Assembly (NCBI GenBank): GCA_036346355.1
Contig: CM070580.1
Location: forward strand, 31,578,874-31,642,873
Direction: 5' to 3'
Length of the DNA stretch: 64,000 nt
Source of the DNA: Rhipidocladum racemiflorum
Taxonomy: Eukaryota > Streptophyta > Magnoliopsida > Poales > Poaceae
Numbering within the stretch: the first letter of the stretch is position 1; each line of letters opens with the position of its first letter. Of this stretch, positions 34,001-41,810 are shown piece by piece. A program made the position numbers and the translations under genes. Under the pieces are notes generated by a model. The model saw only the letters and a program-made list of their open reading frames with translations, searched no databases and was not told where the DNA came from.

Positions 34001-34752
34001 ACAGACAAGTTAGTGGAGTCACTAGCATAAAGTTAAGGGGGTTAGTCAAAGTCAAAGGAGCATGGCGGAGTTACACAGCAATATTAACTTGTCTATTCAT
34101 GGTAACAAGAACTCCAGGAATCCTAAAATTTGGGGGACATGGAGCAGCTTGTTGAGGGGGAATGGAAACACTACTTAAGAAAGCATTATTGGCAAGCACA
34201 CGAGCGCAAATGACATATTAATGAGTCTGTGAGAGCAATCCCGCAACATCAGCAGGCAGGCGTGCACTAAAAACATTTGTAACCTAAGATTTGGCCATGA
34301 GGAACAAGCATACTGCAAGCTCAGTTGATTGGCAATGGCAAGTATGCCAGCCTCACACATTTGTTCGTCGTCCTAAATACAAAAGATTACAGATAAAGCT
34401 TGTGATTATGTTGGGCCAACTCATCAGGCACCAAGCTCCGACCACTCCAACGAATCGAATTGCCAGCCCCGTACGTACTACCCGCACAATCCTAGAAACA
34501 AACCCCGAATCCGCCAGGATTACGCGTCGGCGACACCCATCCCGCAGGCACCCACCAGCACCCGGCAAATCGGATTGGAGGCAAGCAAATCGACCACGCA
34601 ACCGCACGAATCCACCCACCCAACCTCGAACCCCCCGTGGCTCAGATCCGAACCCACACGAACCGAATCGGGACGGCGCGGCGGGGGCGGAGGCGGAGGG
34701 AACCGAGGGCTCACCTGGGCGGCCGGATGATGAAATTGACGAGCTGGTCCAT
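20375..34752 (-). CDS. Alpha/beta-hydrolase-fold protein with C-terminal UIM-like helix, 14 exons, 580 residues
   Basis: Coding exons, 5' to 3' on the minus strand: 34752-34715, 33974-33893, 32966-32863, 32664-32538, 32022-31928, 29171-29048, 28586-28506, 27844-27746, 27655-27500, 27429-27375, 27291-27224, 26963-26919, 26238-26071, 20875-20375. All junctions are GT-AG and the frame stays open to the stop. It begins M-D-Q-L-V-N-F-I-I-R-P-P-R, as in the plant homologues. Residues 40-300 form a serine-hydrolase fold: oxyanion H-G-N-S-G (72-76), nucleophile elbow G-R-S-M-G (Ser143), acid in T-D-D-D (233-235) and His262 in G-D-H. The substrate is unknown. The C-terminal 280 residues are low-complexity, with an acidic E-E-D-E-D-R then M-L-M-Q-A-I-I-E-S-L (409-424), close to a ubiquitin-interacting motif. 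No signal peptide. Introns 5 and 13 are swollen by transposons. The catalytic residues are intact. Confidence 0.93.
21392..22650 (-). mobile_element. Small LTR element copy (LTR A, internal, LTR B)
   Basis: Two minus-oriented LTR copies (about 21,410-21,740 and 22,333-22,640) share GGGTAAACATCCGTCGGAGG, TCTAGAGTAG and CAATGACTC-type blocks. The internal part at 22,200-22,325 reads, on the minus strand, a gag-like start (M-A-S-D-S-E-G-S-N-S-L-A-A-Q-L) that stops after about 37 codons. At the left edge the first 22 bases (TGTCATGTGCTGG...) are the other end of the LTR, so the terminus itself is rearranged. Confidence 0.6.
22573..22977 (-). CDS. Element ORF, copy 1 (M-A-S-I-A-V-V)
   Basis: A 134-codon minus-strand ORF rich in A, P, S, T and V, with repeated motifs S-P-M-G-D-A-T and G-A-T. 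It belongs to the internal region of the small LTR element and begins soon after a decayed primer site (about 22,990). Related ORFs are at 23,309 (+), 24,171 (-) and 25,027 (-). I recognise no domain. It may be a low-complexity accident of the repeat rather than a protein. Confidence 0.4.
   Translation of the reverse strand: MASIAVVGAMLPSSSTSTPPLILPLPSPWVTPPEPIVALPVVPKVIYAIAGFTVAISMGDATKASLGAAKSPHHPTSFALNASATDGFAVASPMGDATGAILGATAPHVATCKGRIRLVRIDVRLARIKIRYAD
23008..24075 (+). mobile_element. Head-to-head junction and plus-oriented copy of the small LTR element
   Basis: From 23,008 to about 23,165 the LTR runs minus. It then switches to plus (23,166-23,254, ending in a copy of the LTR 3' end), followed by a primer site (TTGGTATCAGAGCC, about 23,260), an internal region with an ORF, a purine tract (AAAGGGGTGAAA) and a plus-oriented LTR starting TGTCATG at 23,862. 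At about 24,075 it meets the next minus-oriented copy. Confidence 0.65.
23309..23647 (+). CDS. Element ORF, copy 2
   Basis: A 112-codon plus-strand ORF starting M-A-S-V-A-M-V-G, homologous along its length to the minus-strand ORFs at 22,573, 24,171 and 25,027, including P-K-V-I-H-A-T-A-G-F and A-S-P-M-G-D-A-T. No known domain. Confidence 0.4.
   Translation: MASVAMVGVTLPSSSTSTLSLVSSMPSPWVTPSEPIVVLRTIPKVIHATAGFTVAISIGNAIEVSLGMVTSPHHPVSFALNDGATDVFAIASPMGDATRAILGATAPRLSDW
24171..24473 (-). CDS. Element ORF, copy 3
   Basis: A 100-codon minus-strand ORF starting M-A-S-V-A-V-V-G-A-T, shorter in the middle than the other copies but with the same A-S-P-M-G-D-A-T-G-A-I-L-G block and the same tail as copy 4. 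It sits between the junction at 24,075 and LTR D. No known domain. Confidence 0.4.
   Translation of the reverse strand: MASVAVVGATLPSSSTLMPLLVSPLPSLWSQYPRLLMPLEPTVIHATASFAFASPMGDATGAILGVTAPHVDPTGSAAIGSVVATLTGNTTRAYCSAATI
24503..25943 (-). mobile_element. Best-preserved small nonautonomous LTR element, 1.44 kb
   Basis: On the minus strand: 5' LTR 25,943-25,491, primer site (TTTGGTATCAAAGC, just below 25,490), internal region 25,490-24,919 with an ORF, purine tract CCGGGGGGAGTG, and 3' LTR 24,918-24,503. LTRs start TGTCATGTGCTGG; the 5' LTR ends GGTTCATGACA. About 190 bp of the 5' LTR (25,547-25,737) has been replaced by unrelated sequence with GTGTCCGATTCC repeats. The left LTR also serves as the start of the next copy, so neither edge shows a target duplication. 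No gag or pol is encoded, so it depends on another element. Confidence 0.75.
25027..25461 (-). CDS. Element ORF, copy 4
   Basis: A 144-codon minus-strand ORF filling most of the internal region of the best-preserved copy. It aligns with the other three ORFs from L-P-S-S-S onwards and has the longest C-terminus. Composition is dominated by A, T, S, P, V and G. Function unknown. Confidence 0.45.
   Translation of the reverse strand: MVSKQSLPSSSMSTPPLVSPLLSPWVTPPEPTVALTNVPNVIHAIVGFAVAISIGDATEASLGAATSPHHPASLALNACATVDFVIASPMDDATGAILGATTPHVDPIGSVTIGSTVATLLGDTTRADHGAATICPNRYIDNHS
29272..29303. repeat. (GA)n microsatellite in intron 5
   Basis: About 30 bp of GA repeat just outside the Mutator-like element. 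Confidence 0.95.
29315..31801. mobile_element. Mutator-like element in intron 5
   Basis: Long terminal inverted repeats of about 300 bp (29,315-29,640 and 31,480-31,801) share CACCCCAAAGATTGC, TCAGGATTT and a GC-rich inner part. Flanking 9-mers ataatatta (29,306-29,314) and ataccatta (31,802-31,810) agree at 7 of 9 positions, which fits the 9-bp duplication of Mutator elements. No MURA transposase is visible. The 740 bp at 29,640-30,384 may be captured host DNA, but I could not identify a gene. A hAT is nested at 30,393-31,406. Confidence 0.8.
30393..31406. mobile_element. Nonautonomous hAT nested in the Mutator-like element
   Basis: 1014 bp flanked by identical gatgggtg (30,385-30,392 and 31,407-31,414). 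The ends are CATGGTTATTAGAACG and, reversed, CAAGGTTATTAAAACG. Subterminal DNA is full of GTTTAAACG and AACGTC repeats on both sides. Inside, a 20-bp perfect inverted repeat (30,661-30,680 against about 30,826-30,845) surrounds a CpG-rich block, and a (CT)n tract lies at 30,960-31,000. No transposase. Confidence 0.88.
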
Positions 34753-35221
34753 CGGGCGTGGAGAGAGACGAGGAGAGAGAGGGAGAGGAGGAGATTGGGG
34801 ATTGGGTACACGAAGCACGCAAGCAAGCAACTGCTTCTCTCTCCTCTCCTCTCCTCTCTCTCTCTCTCTCGCTTGATCGCTTCCGATTCCTCCCACCTTC
34901 TCCTCCCTTCTTTTTAATGGATTGCTTTGCTTTGGGTAACTGCCTTTGCCTTTTCCGGGCTCGACAGACGAGTGACGACGAGGTCACGAGGGAACAAGAA
35001 TAATGGTTTTCCGGTTTGAGCCCAGTTTTCCATTACTCAAAAGTGTCCGCGCGTCAGAAACATATTTTTTTAATTAAATAATTAAATTATGCTATATGTT
35101 TAAAAAAAAAATTATACCGTTGAGTTGCATTTTGAAGAAGAAACTGCTAATGGTCTGATCAGGAGATGTTGGTTTGGGCTGAGAGAGATGTAGATGGTTT
35201 TTTTTTTACCCCGCATACTAT
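34753..35221 (-). promoter_or_regulatory. 5' UTR and promoter region of the hydrolase gene
   Basis: Upstream of the start codon on the minus strand, a GA-rich tract (CT on the plus strand, 34,830-34,870) is typical of plant 5' UTRs. A weak AT-rich TTAAAAAG at about 34,910 could act as a TATA element. No transcript start can be fixed from sequence alone. Confidence 0.45.
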
Positions 35222-35500
35222 GGCCCCATTTGATACGGTTCTATATTCTAGTAGAAACGGAAACGGTTTCAGATTATTGTAGAAACGTTTCAGGTAGAAT
35301 CAGAATCACTTTCTGCAAATCGTTTGGTACAGTTCCAGATTCTAGTAGAAACTAGTAGAAACATGGTTGAGGGTGATTCAGCCACGGTGTGGAAAAAGAA
35401 GAAACGTTCCGAGGAGAATCGTTTCAAGTTTTAACCTGTTTGGTTGGGTTTCTCACAGATTTAGTAGAAACAGCTCGGTTCCAAGTTGTCAAACGGGGCC
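35222..35500. mobile_element. MITE with GGCCCC...GGGGCC ends
   Basis: 279 bp beginning GGCCCCATTTGATACGG and ending in the reverse complement of GGCCCCGTTTGACAAC, with internal GTAGAAACGG repeats. TAT flanks both sides. Superfamily uncertain (PIF/Harbinger- or hAT-like). Confidence 0.7.
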
Positions 35501-36037
35501 TATATATATCAACATGTAGGAGAGAGAACGAACGATCATTACCAACTCATATTTTATATATTAGTAAACAAAATTGTACCAAGATATTTGAACCTGTTCA
35601 TTTCGCTTGCCTATCATTCTATTTATTTTTTTTAGAGAAGGTTAAAATCAACGTACATACTCACCATGCACCACACTAGTACCACCCACCTACACATATG
35701 TGCATGTTTCCTGTTCATGTGCGCTACAAATTTATCGAAGGCCGTCACTCCACCATTCTCTATCGCACACCAGCCGCCACCCCATCCTGGCCCCTCGCCG
35801 AGGCGACCGCTGCACCATGGCCACCTCGGTGGTGATGTCTCAGATACAAACGAATCTAAGTGATTCTAGTGCAAATTCGGTCGGACATAGGAAAAATAGA
35901 TGGTGGTGAGATCGTGGTGAAAGAGCACAGCACTAGTGTGGTGTTTGCACCGAGAATGCCCTAACAATCAAATGATAACAAACACCGAATATAAAATGGT
36001 GCCCTTTTCTTTTCTCATCAAAGGAATTGACCGGTAG
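35501..36037. other. Intergenic sequence
   Basis: Mixed-composition spacer with short open frames only. No gene or repeat is recognised. Confidence 0.5.
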
Positions 36038-36269
36038 TGTGTGTTTGGTTCATGGGATGAGGTTGAATGGGATGGGATGGTCCTGTACCATTTGGTTCTA
36101 TTATTTTAGGTGAATGAAATGGTTCAGCATCTAGAGAGAATATTTCTCAAATTTGTATCACTTGATCTAGGATGGGATGGTTCCATTCAAGCAACCAAAC
36201 GTATGGATAACTTTTTTCTTGAACCATCTCATACATGTACCACTTGGTATAAGCAACCAAACGCACCCT
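36038..36269. mobile_element. MITE with TGTTTGGTT-type ends
   Basis: 232 bp from TGTGTGTTTGGTTC to the reverse complement of GGGTGCGTTTGGTTGC, flanked by TAG on both sides (36,035-36,037 and 36,270-36,272). GGGATGGGATGG motifs lie inside. This fits a PIF/Harbinger (Tourist-like) MITE. Confidence 0.7.
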
Positions 36270-36658
36270 TAGTATTTTAGTCAACTCCGTCCGGTTCAAC
36301 ATTCTCTTTCCCTCAGGATACACGTAACGCAACATGAAAACATTTCTCTAATCTCTCTATAAAGAAAAAAATGGTTAAGTATTGTTTATACGATTTATCC
36401 TCTTAATATAAATTATATAAATATTGAAACAAACAAAAGGATAACTAATCACTATTCACATTTTATTCGTACTTTTATATACTATATATAATTTTAAATA
36501 GTGATGTATAAAAGCACTTCACAAAAGACTTTCTTTTAACTGGGACAATAACAACTCATGCTGGTTATAGTTACACAAAACAACTCAAGAATACCCAAAT
36601 ACCAGGAAAAAAAACCCGAGGACAAAAGAGCAAAACTGAATAGGAGGGCCAAGGGTAG

Positions 36659-39600
36659 TGTAACGCCCTAGTTTTCGCCTTCTAGAGAAAATCTAATTTA
36701 AATTAATTAAATTCAAAAATTGGAGTTTCTCTGGAGTTTATATTAACCTGGCATCCTTTCCCACCCAAAATCGGGATTCAATTCCCTTCCGGTCGAAAAA
36801 TCGAATTTCCAGATTCCCGCCGGTATCCGAAATTTCACCTGAATCCAAAAATGCTCCAAAAATCTCGAAACCACTTCAATTATGTCCCAAATATTCCAAA
36901 ATGATTTTAGGAATCATTCCCCGGATTTTTGGACCTTCGCTCCTATTTTATCTCGCGCGTCTTTTGTTTAATGCCCGCAATCCGCACCTGAATATTTAAT
37001 TCTACAAATTTCATCCAAATTCCGCGAAACCAATTTTATGGGGTTCCAAATATTCCAAAATGGTTCTAGGAATTTGTCCGGAATTTTTAGACCATTTTTC
37101 TTAATTTTTCCTTAGGGCGGTTCATTTACGTAACTCCCGGCCAATCACACGCTGCCACGTGGCGGTACTGTTCATCTTCTACCATGGACTCGTGCAAGCA
37201 ACCAGGCAAACAACAAAGAAGAACACACTCTCTCCATAGTAGAACTTCATGATTCAATCAACCATATCTCCTCCATTAATGGTCCAAATCACGAACGGCC
37301 GGATCCGTTGAATCCATAAAGACGTCCTCTCTCCATTCCCCACCATCATTAGTCCCAAATCTTGCCGGAGTTTGAGCTGCAACATAAAAACCGAAATCTA
37401 CGTTAATGGCCATTACTCGCCCGTTTCTTCTCCAAACGGCGCACCACCACCTCTCAAAGCTCCGTGGGGGAGTGCTCTTTCTAGTGGTGTCATTCCCCTT
37501 TGGCCTCTCTAACTCAATCGTCCGTGAGATCGAGAAAACCGCGAGGAACGCCGGGTTTTTGCGTTCTTCGTGTTCATCCTCGTTTCTCCCTCTCCGGTGG
37601 GTCAATCCTCATGTCGCTTGTTTCCTTGTGATCGTGAGGGAGTCTAGTATCTAATCTTTCGATCAATTTTAGGATCCCTCAAGATTTGGGGACGAATTTC
37701 GCATTTTTGTCATTTCGGCCGGAGCTCCGTTCATCACCAAATTCGTCGTCTCCGGTGAGTTTTGATCCAATTCCTTGCAAGTTTGGGTCCTTCTAGTTGT
37801 GCTTTAGATGATGCACCAATTAGTTGTGGGGGTCAAACTTAAATTTTTGGGAAAATTTCCAAGTTTTGGAAATTTTTGGGGCCTCTGTTTCTTTTGCCCA
37901 TGCAAGACGGCCACGGCCATCGCCGCCTGGCCGTCGCCCGCCGCCACCCTCACGCTGCCATGCTCGCAGCCGCCGCTTCGATCAGCTCCCCACGCTGCCG
38001 CCACGCCGGCCGAGCTCACGCCGGCCTCACGCTGCCGCCGCCTAACCAGCCACACGTCCTCAGGTTCTCGCTGGCCGGCCTACCACGGACCTCGCCTCAG
38101 GTTCTCGCGCTTGCGCTGGGCGCCGCGCACCAGCGCTTCTCTCGCGCTTCGCCGCTTGGCCGCTGCCGCCGCCGCCTCGCCTCACACATGCCGCTCGCTG
38201 CACTGGCCACGGCGCCCCAAGGAGCTTGGAGCTCCTCTGCTTTGCCCCCATGGAGAAGAAGCCCCATCTCAATGACCATGGGGACCCACAAGCCATAGAG
38301 CCAAAGGATTTCCAAAAATCAGAAAATAAAGAAAAGGGAATATTCCAGGAATATCATCGTTTTCGATTTTTCAGGGTTTTCGAACTTCGGAGGCTCATAT
38401 CTTCTCCGTCCGAACTCCGATTGACTCCGTTCAAATTTCTAAATTCATCTAAAATCAAGATCTACCTGCCAGTACTACTTTTATAATTTTTGGATTTTAT
38501 TTTATTTTATTGTTATTTATTGTTGCTCTGTTTTGCGCGTAGCCGACGATCCCGCCGAGTCCGCCGACCCCATCGCCGGACTTTAAGACCTCGAGACCCT
38601 CGCTGCAATCGAAGGCAAGTCTCTTTGACGCATGTTGATCCTACAATTTATAAATGTTTTACCATGTTTTACAAATTGCATTGCTATTTATATAAAAGGA
38701 TGATGTTGGCGTTAGGATATTAGTTATACCTGTTGTTCATACCTCTTTGTTATTGTTAACCCTGATCCTTTGTCGCCCTAGTATAGTAATCCACCAATAT
38801 AAATGTTTTTGGAAAAATATTCTTTAATTAGGGGAAAAGACTAATGGGAAGACACGATCGGTGGAACAAATGGTATGAAATGCAGGTTGGAGATTTCACG
38901 AACATTAGTGATGTGGTGGTAGCCGTTATGGAGTTGATCTTTGAATGGTGATAGTTGAAATATTGAGGAGTTGGATTGTGATGGCAGTTCGCAATATAAT
39001 TCGTATGGATCGGGGGAATATTGAAAGATGTATGATATTAGGAATAATAGTCGGTAAAGTTAAAAAAATAATATTGAGAGTCATACTTGTGGATCAAGTA
39101 GAATATAATGGTGAATCATATTTCGGTGGATCTTAACAAGCATACGATGAGATTTAGAGATGACAATGTGAAGGGTTGTATGTAGTATTGGGAATGACAC
39201 TCGATGATTTAGTCAATAATATTATCAAATATACTCGACGGAGTAAGTGGATAATATTGAGGATCATACTCGGGAGTTTGGTGGATGATTTTCTGAAATA
39301 TGGTGTCGCGATAACCGCTTATGTGAAATTATGGATAATGCAGAATATGTGTAGCTTATTTAGTTAACTTGGTATCGGTGTTAATGGAAACTACTATTGA
39401 CGATGAATTAGTAAAATCCTAGTTTTATGGAATAATATTTGAGGGTTTAGTAAATGATGATAGTACGTATTCTTGGAGGATTAAAGTGGATGAACTAGAG
39501 GTGATAATGTGAATGATTAAATATATGATGTTATGAAGTATTGTCGGTGGATTGTATTCTGGATGATTAGAGATGATATTGTGGAGTATTCTCGGTGGTT

Positions 39601-40030
39601 TAGTAGATGGGTTTGCGAAATATTCTTAGTGGAGGATAAGATTGATCGTCGGTTGAGTGATGGATAAATCGATAATACCAGTTATAGTCCAAGGGAAATA
39701 TTTCCTATACAAACATGATTGTGGTTTAATATGATTTTGGAGTTATGATAGTACCATGATATACTTACTACTTGTTGGATACTATATTGAATTGAATCAT
39801 TCTTATGATTGTACAATTATGGCAATTTAAGGATTATTGGAGATTATAAAATTGATTATAAGGATTGTAATCAAACCCTGAGGTTTGTCTTTTATAAAAT
39901 AAACTATTGGTGGAATAGAATAGTATGGTAGAATTGCTTAGACTCGCAATCGGTCAGTATTCACCTATGGGTGGGAATTTCATTTTAACTCTTGAAAACT
40001 TGTGTTGGAAGTTATAAGCAAAGAGTAGTT
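36659..40030 (+). mobile_element. gypsy-type LTR in plus orientation, 3' end missing
   Basis: It starts TGTAACGCCCTAG and is homologous over its first 2 kb to the reverse complement of 45,235-43,400: shared AATCATTCCCCGGAT, TCTCGCGCG and GGCAAGTCTC blocks and a GC-rich segment at 37,900-38,280. The last kilobase (38,850-39,660) is a diverged AT-rich repeat (TCGGTGGATT and GATGATTT motifs) not seen in the other copy. It runs straight into gag sequence in the opposite direction at about 40,030, with no LTR end, so the element is rearranged. Confidence 0.65.
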
Positions 40031-40034
40031 TTGC

Positions 40035-40521
40035 TTATTTAGTTGGTGGCAGTACCCTTAAGCTGATATGAAGCATAATGCACGCTCTCAATTTCATCAC
40101 ACTGAGCCAAGTGGAGTTTCCGCTCAATTTCCTTGAGCCAGTCGTCCGCATCCAGCGGGTCTCCGGATCCAGCAAAGGTCGGGGGTCGTGTCCGCATGAA
40201 CTCCCCAAACTTGGATTGGGGCGGTTGAACTTGAGCTGGTGCTGCAACGGCTTGAGGTTGGTTCAGGACGTTCTGAGCCAACGCCTGAAGGAGTTGAATC
40301 TGCATCGCCATCATCTGTTCCAGATTCGGCGGTTGAACTGGCGGTGGGGGCGGCGGCGGATCATGCTGAGCTGCTGGGTGCTAAACTTGCTCTTGTCCCT
40401 GCTGCTGAGGTGGCTCCACAAATTCTTCTCCCTAGAAGTGAACTGGTCCATGAGCCCGTCCACGGCCTCTACCGCGGCCTCCTGGTCTTCCACGGCCACG
40501 ACCACGACCAACGTTCTCCAT
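40035..40521 (-). pseudogene. gypsy gag, truncated
   Basis: The minus-strand frame from the ATG at 40,521 starts with an R-G-R-G-R-rich stretch, then a proline-rich region. It runs into the Retrotrans_gag domain, with R-T-R-P-P-T-F-A-G-S, D-P-L-D-A-D-D-W-L and an H-Y-A-S-Y-Q-L-K-G block, where it is cut off at about 40,035. A TAG at 40,383-40,381 interrupts the frame. Intact copies continue through the rest of gag and pol, all missing here. Confidence 0.8.
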
Positions 40522-40774
40522 CTGCACAAGGCGGTCACACACAAGGAAAGAGGGAAAAGCACAGGTAAGAATGGGGGAACTAAACCACATCCTCAACAAC
40601 ATGAGCACACAGGCACACAACAGAAGGGAAAAACCAACTGAACTTCCATTAACACAAAATAGTTTTAGAGATGGCTGTATCACAAATGCCTAAGGGCACG
40701 ATACAATCCAACAATCACTTATTCATCGTTCTAATCGAAAACAAAACAAGGTAAAGGTCCTCCAGGCTAGTCAA

Positions 40775-41610
40775 CTAATCACTCGCGTCACTCGCGAAGC
40801 CACGCGGGGATGGATCCTCCTCCTCCTCCTCGCTCCTGCTGCGGGAAGGCGTAGCTGCTGAAGACAGTCCTGCTCCTCCGGGGGCGGCCAAGAAGTCCAA
40901 CGACACTCCCAACGGCGGCGGGGGCCGAACTGACTTGCGCGCCATGCAACGAAGCCTCAGACCCTGATGACGCTTGGCTGGCGGAGCGTCCATCGGGATG
41001 TTGCGGATCAGCGGGTCCTCCAAAACAGGGGCTGGTGGCAGTGGCACAACGGGCTGTGCCTCCTGCACAGGCGCTGGTGGCGGAGGTGACTGGGTGTTCC
41101 TCCTCTCCTCCTCGAGCCGATAGATCGTCTCTCTCGATGCAGTCAAGTCCCGACGCAGATTCTGCAGCTCGTCGGCCATCCGCACGTAGGCCTCATCCTG
41201 CGCCTGGATAAGGGACCCCAAGTGGACCACGGTCGGGTCAGCCTCCTGTGCCAAACTCCTGAACTGGCTGTACATCCGCCCAACCTGGAAGCGGGGAAAC
41301 AGCCGGTACGGAGAGTCCTCCAACATATCGCAGTAGCTTTGCCCAATCATGAGGATCACCTTTCTGGCCGCGTCCTGAAGCGCGTATGCCAGAATCGGTC
41401 TCTCGGCCGTGAAGTAGACGGCCGGTCCTCGTCGCGAAGTCGGCTCCTCGCGAAGACTAGCAAGCGAACCTGCCACATGTCCTGGCCAAGACCAGGCATC
41501 GACTGGTAGCGATACTCCGGGCGATGGGGGAAGCCCAACTCCTGGAGCATTAGTGACAGCTCCTCGCAAAAGCCTCCAGCATGGGCGGCAAAGGTGGTGA
41601 AAGTCGGCAT
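40775..41610 (-). pseudogene. Extra ORF between primer site and gag of the gypsy element
   Basis: The natural start is probably the ATG at 41,610 (M-P-T-F-T-T-F-A-A-H-A-G-G-F-C-E-E-L). Its frame is left by a frameshift near 41,440, and the rest continues in the frame ending at 40,775. The C-terminal part has a coiled coil (about 41,090-41,200; R-M-A-D-E-L-Q-N-L-R-R-D-L and E-E-E-R), a proline-rich linker and an acidic tail. Some long-LTR grass gypsy elements (RIRE3/RIRE8 type, from memory) carry an additional ORF before gag; this one fits that position. Function unknown. Confidence 0.7.
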
Positions 41611-41790
41611 CTACCAATTTTGAAAGAAAATAGAATTAGTAACCAATTTTTAAATCAAGGAGAGGATAAGCACAAGACACTAAGATAGAGGAGATAGAAG
41701 CAAAGGAACTTAAACTTTTGTAAGTATATTTTTATAAAATATAAGTCCTTAAGGCTTTGCCATGCTAACTAGGTCACGCCCTACAGTCGT

Positions 41791-41806
41791 CCAGGCTCTG
41801 ATACCA
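41791..41806 (-). other. gypsy primer binding site
   Basis: TGGTATCAGAGCCTGG on the minus strand, four bases beyond the LTR end (41,811). Complementary to initiator tRNA-Met. Confidence 0.9.
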
Positions 41807-41810
41807 CCGC

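Noticed and set aside
34291..34917. 208-codon plus-strand ORF overlapping the 5' end of the hydrolase gene
   Set aside because: Covers intron 1, exon 1 and the 5' UTR on the opposite strand. GC-rich composition without a domain; best explained as a shadow.
37808..38298. Overlapping GC-rich ORFs rich in R, A, P and S
   Set aside because: They lie in the GC-rich part of a gypsy LTR, in several frames and both strands; the homologous block at 43,525-44,117 gives different ORFs.
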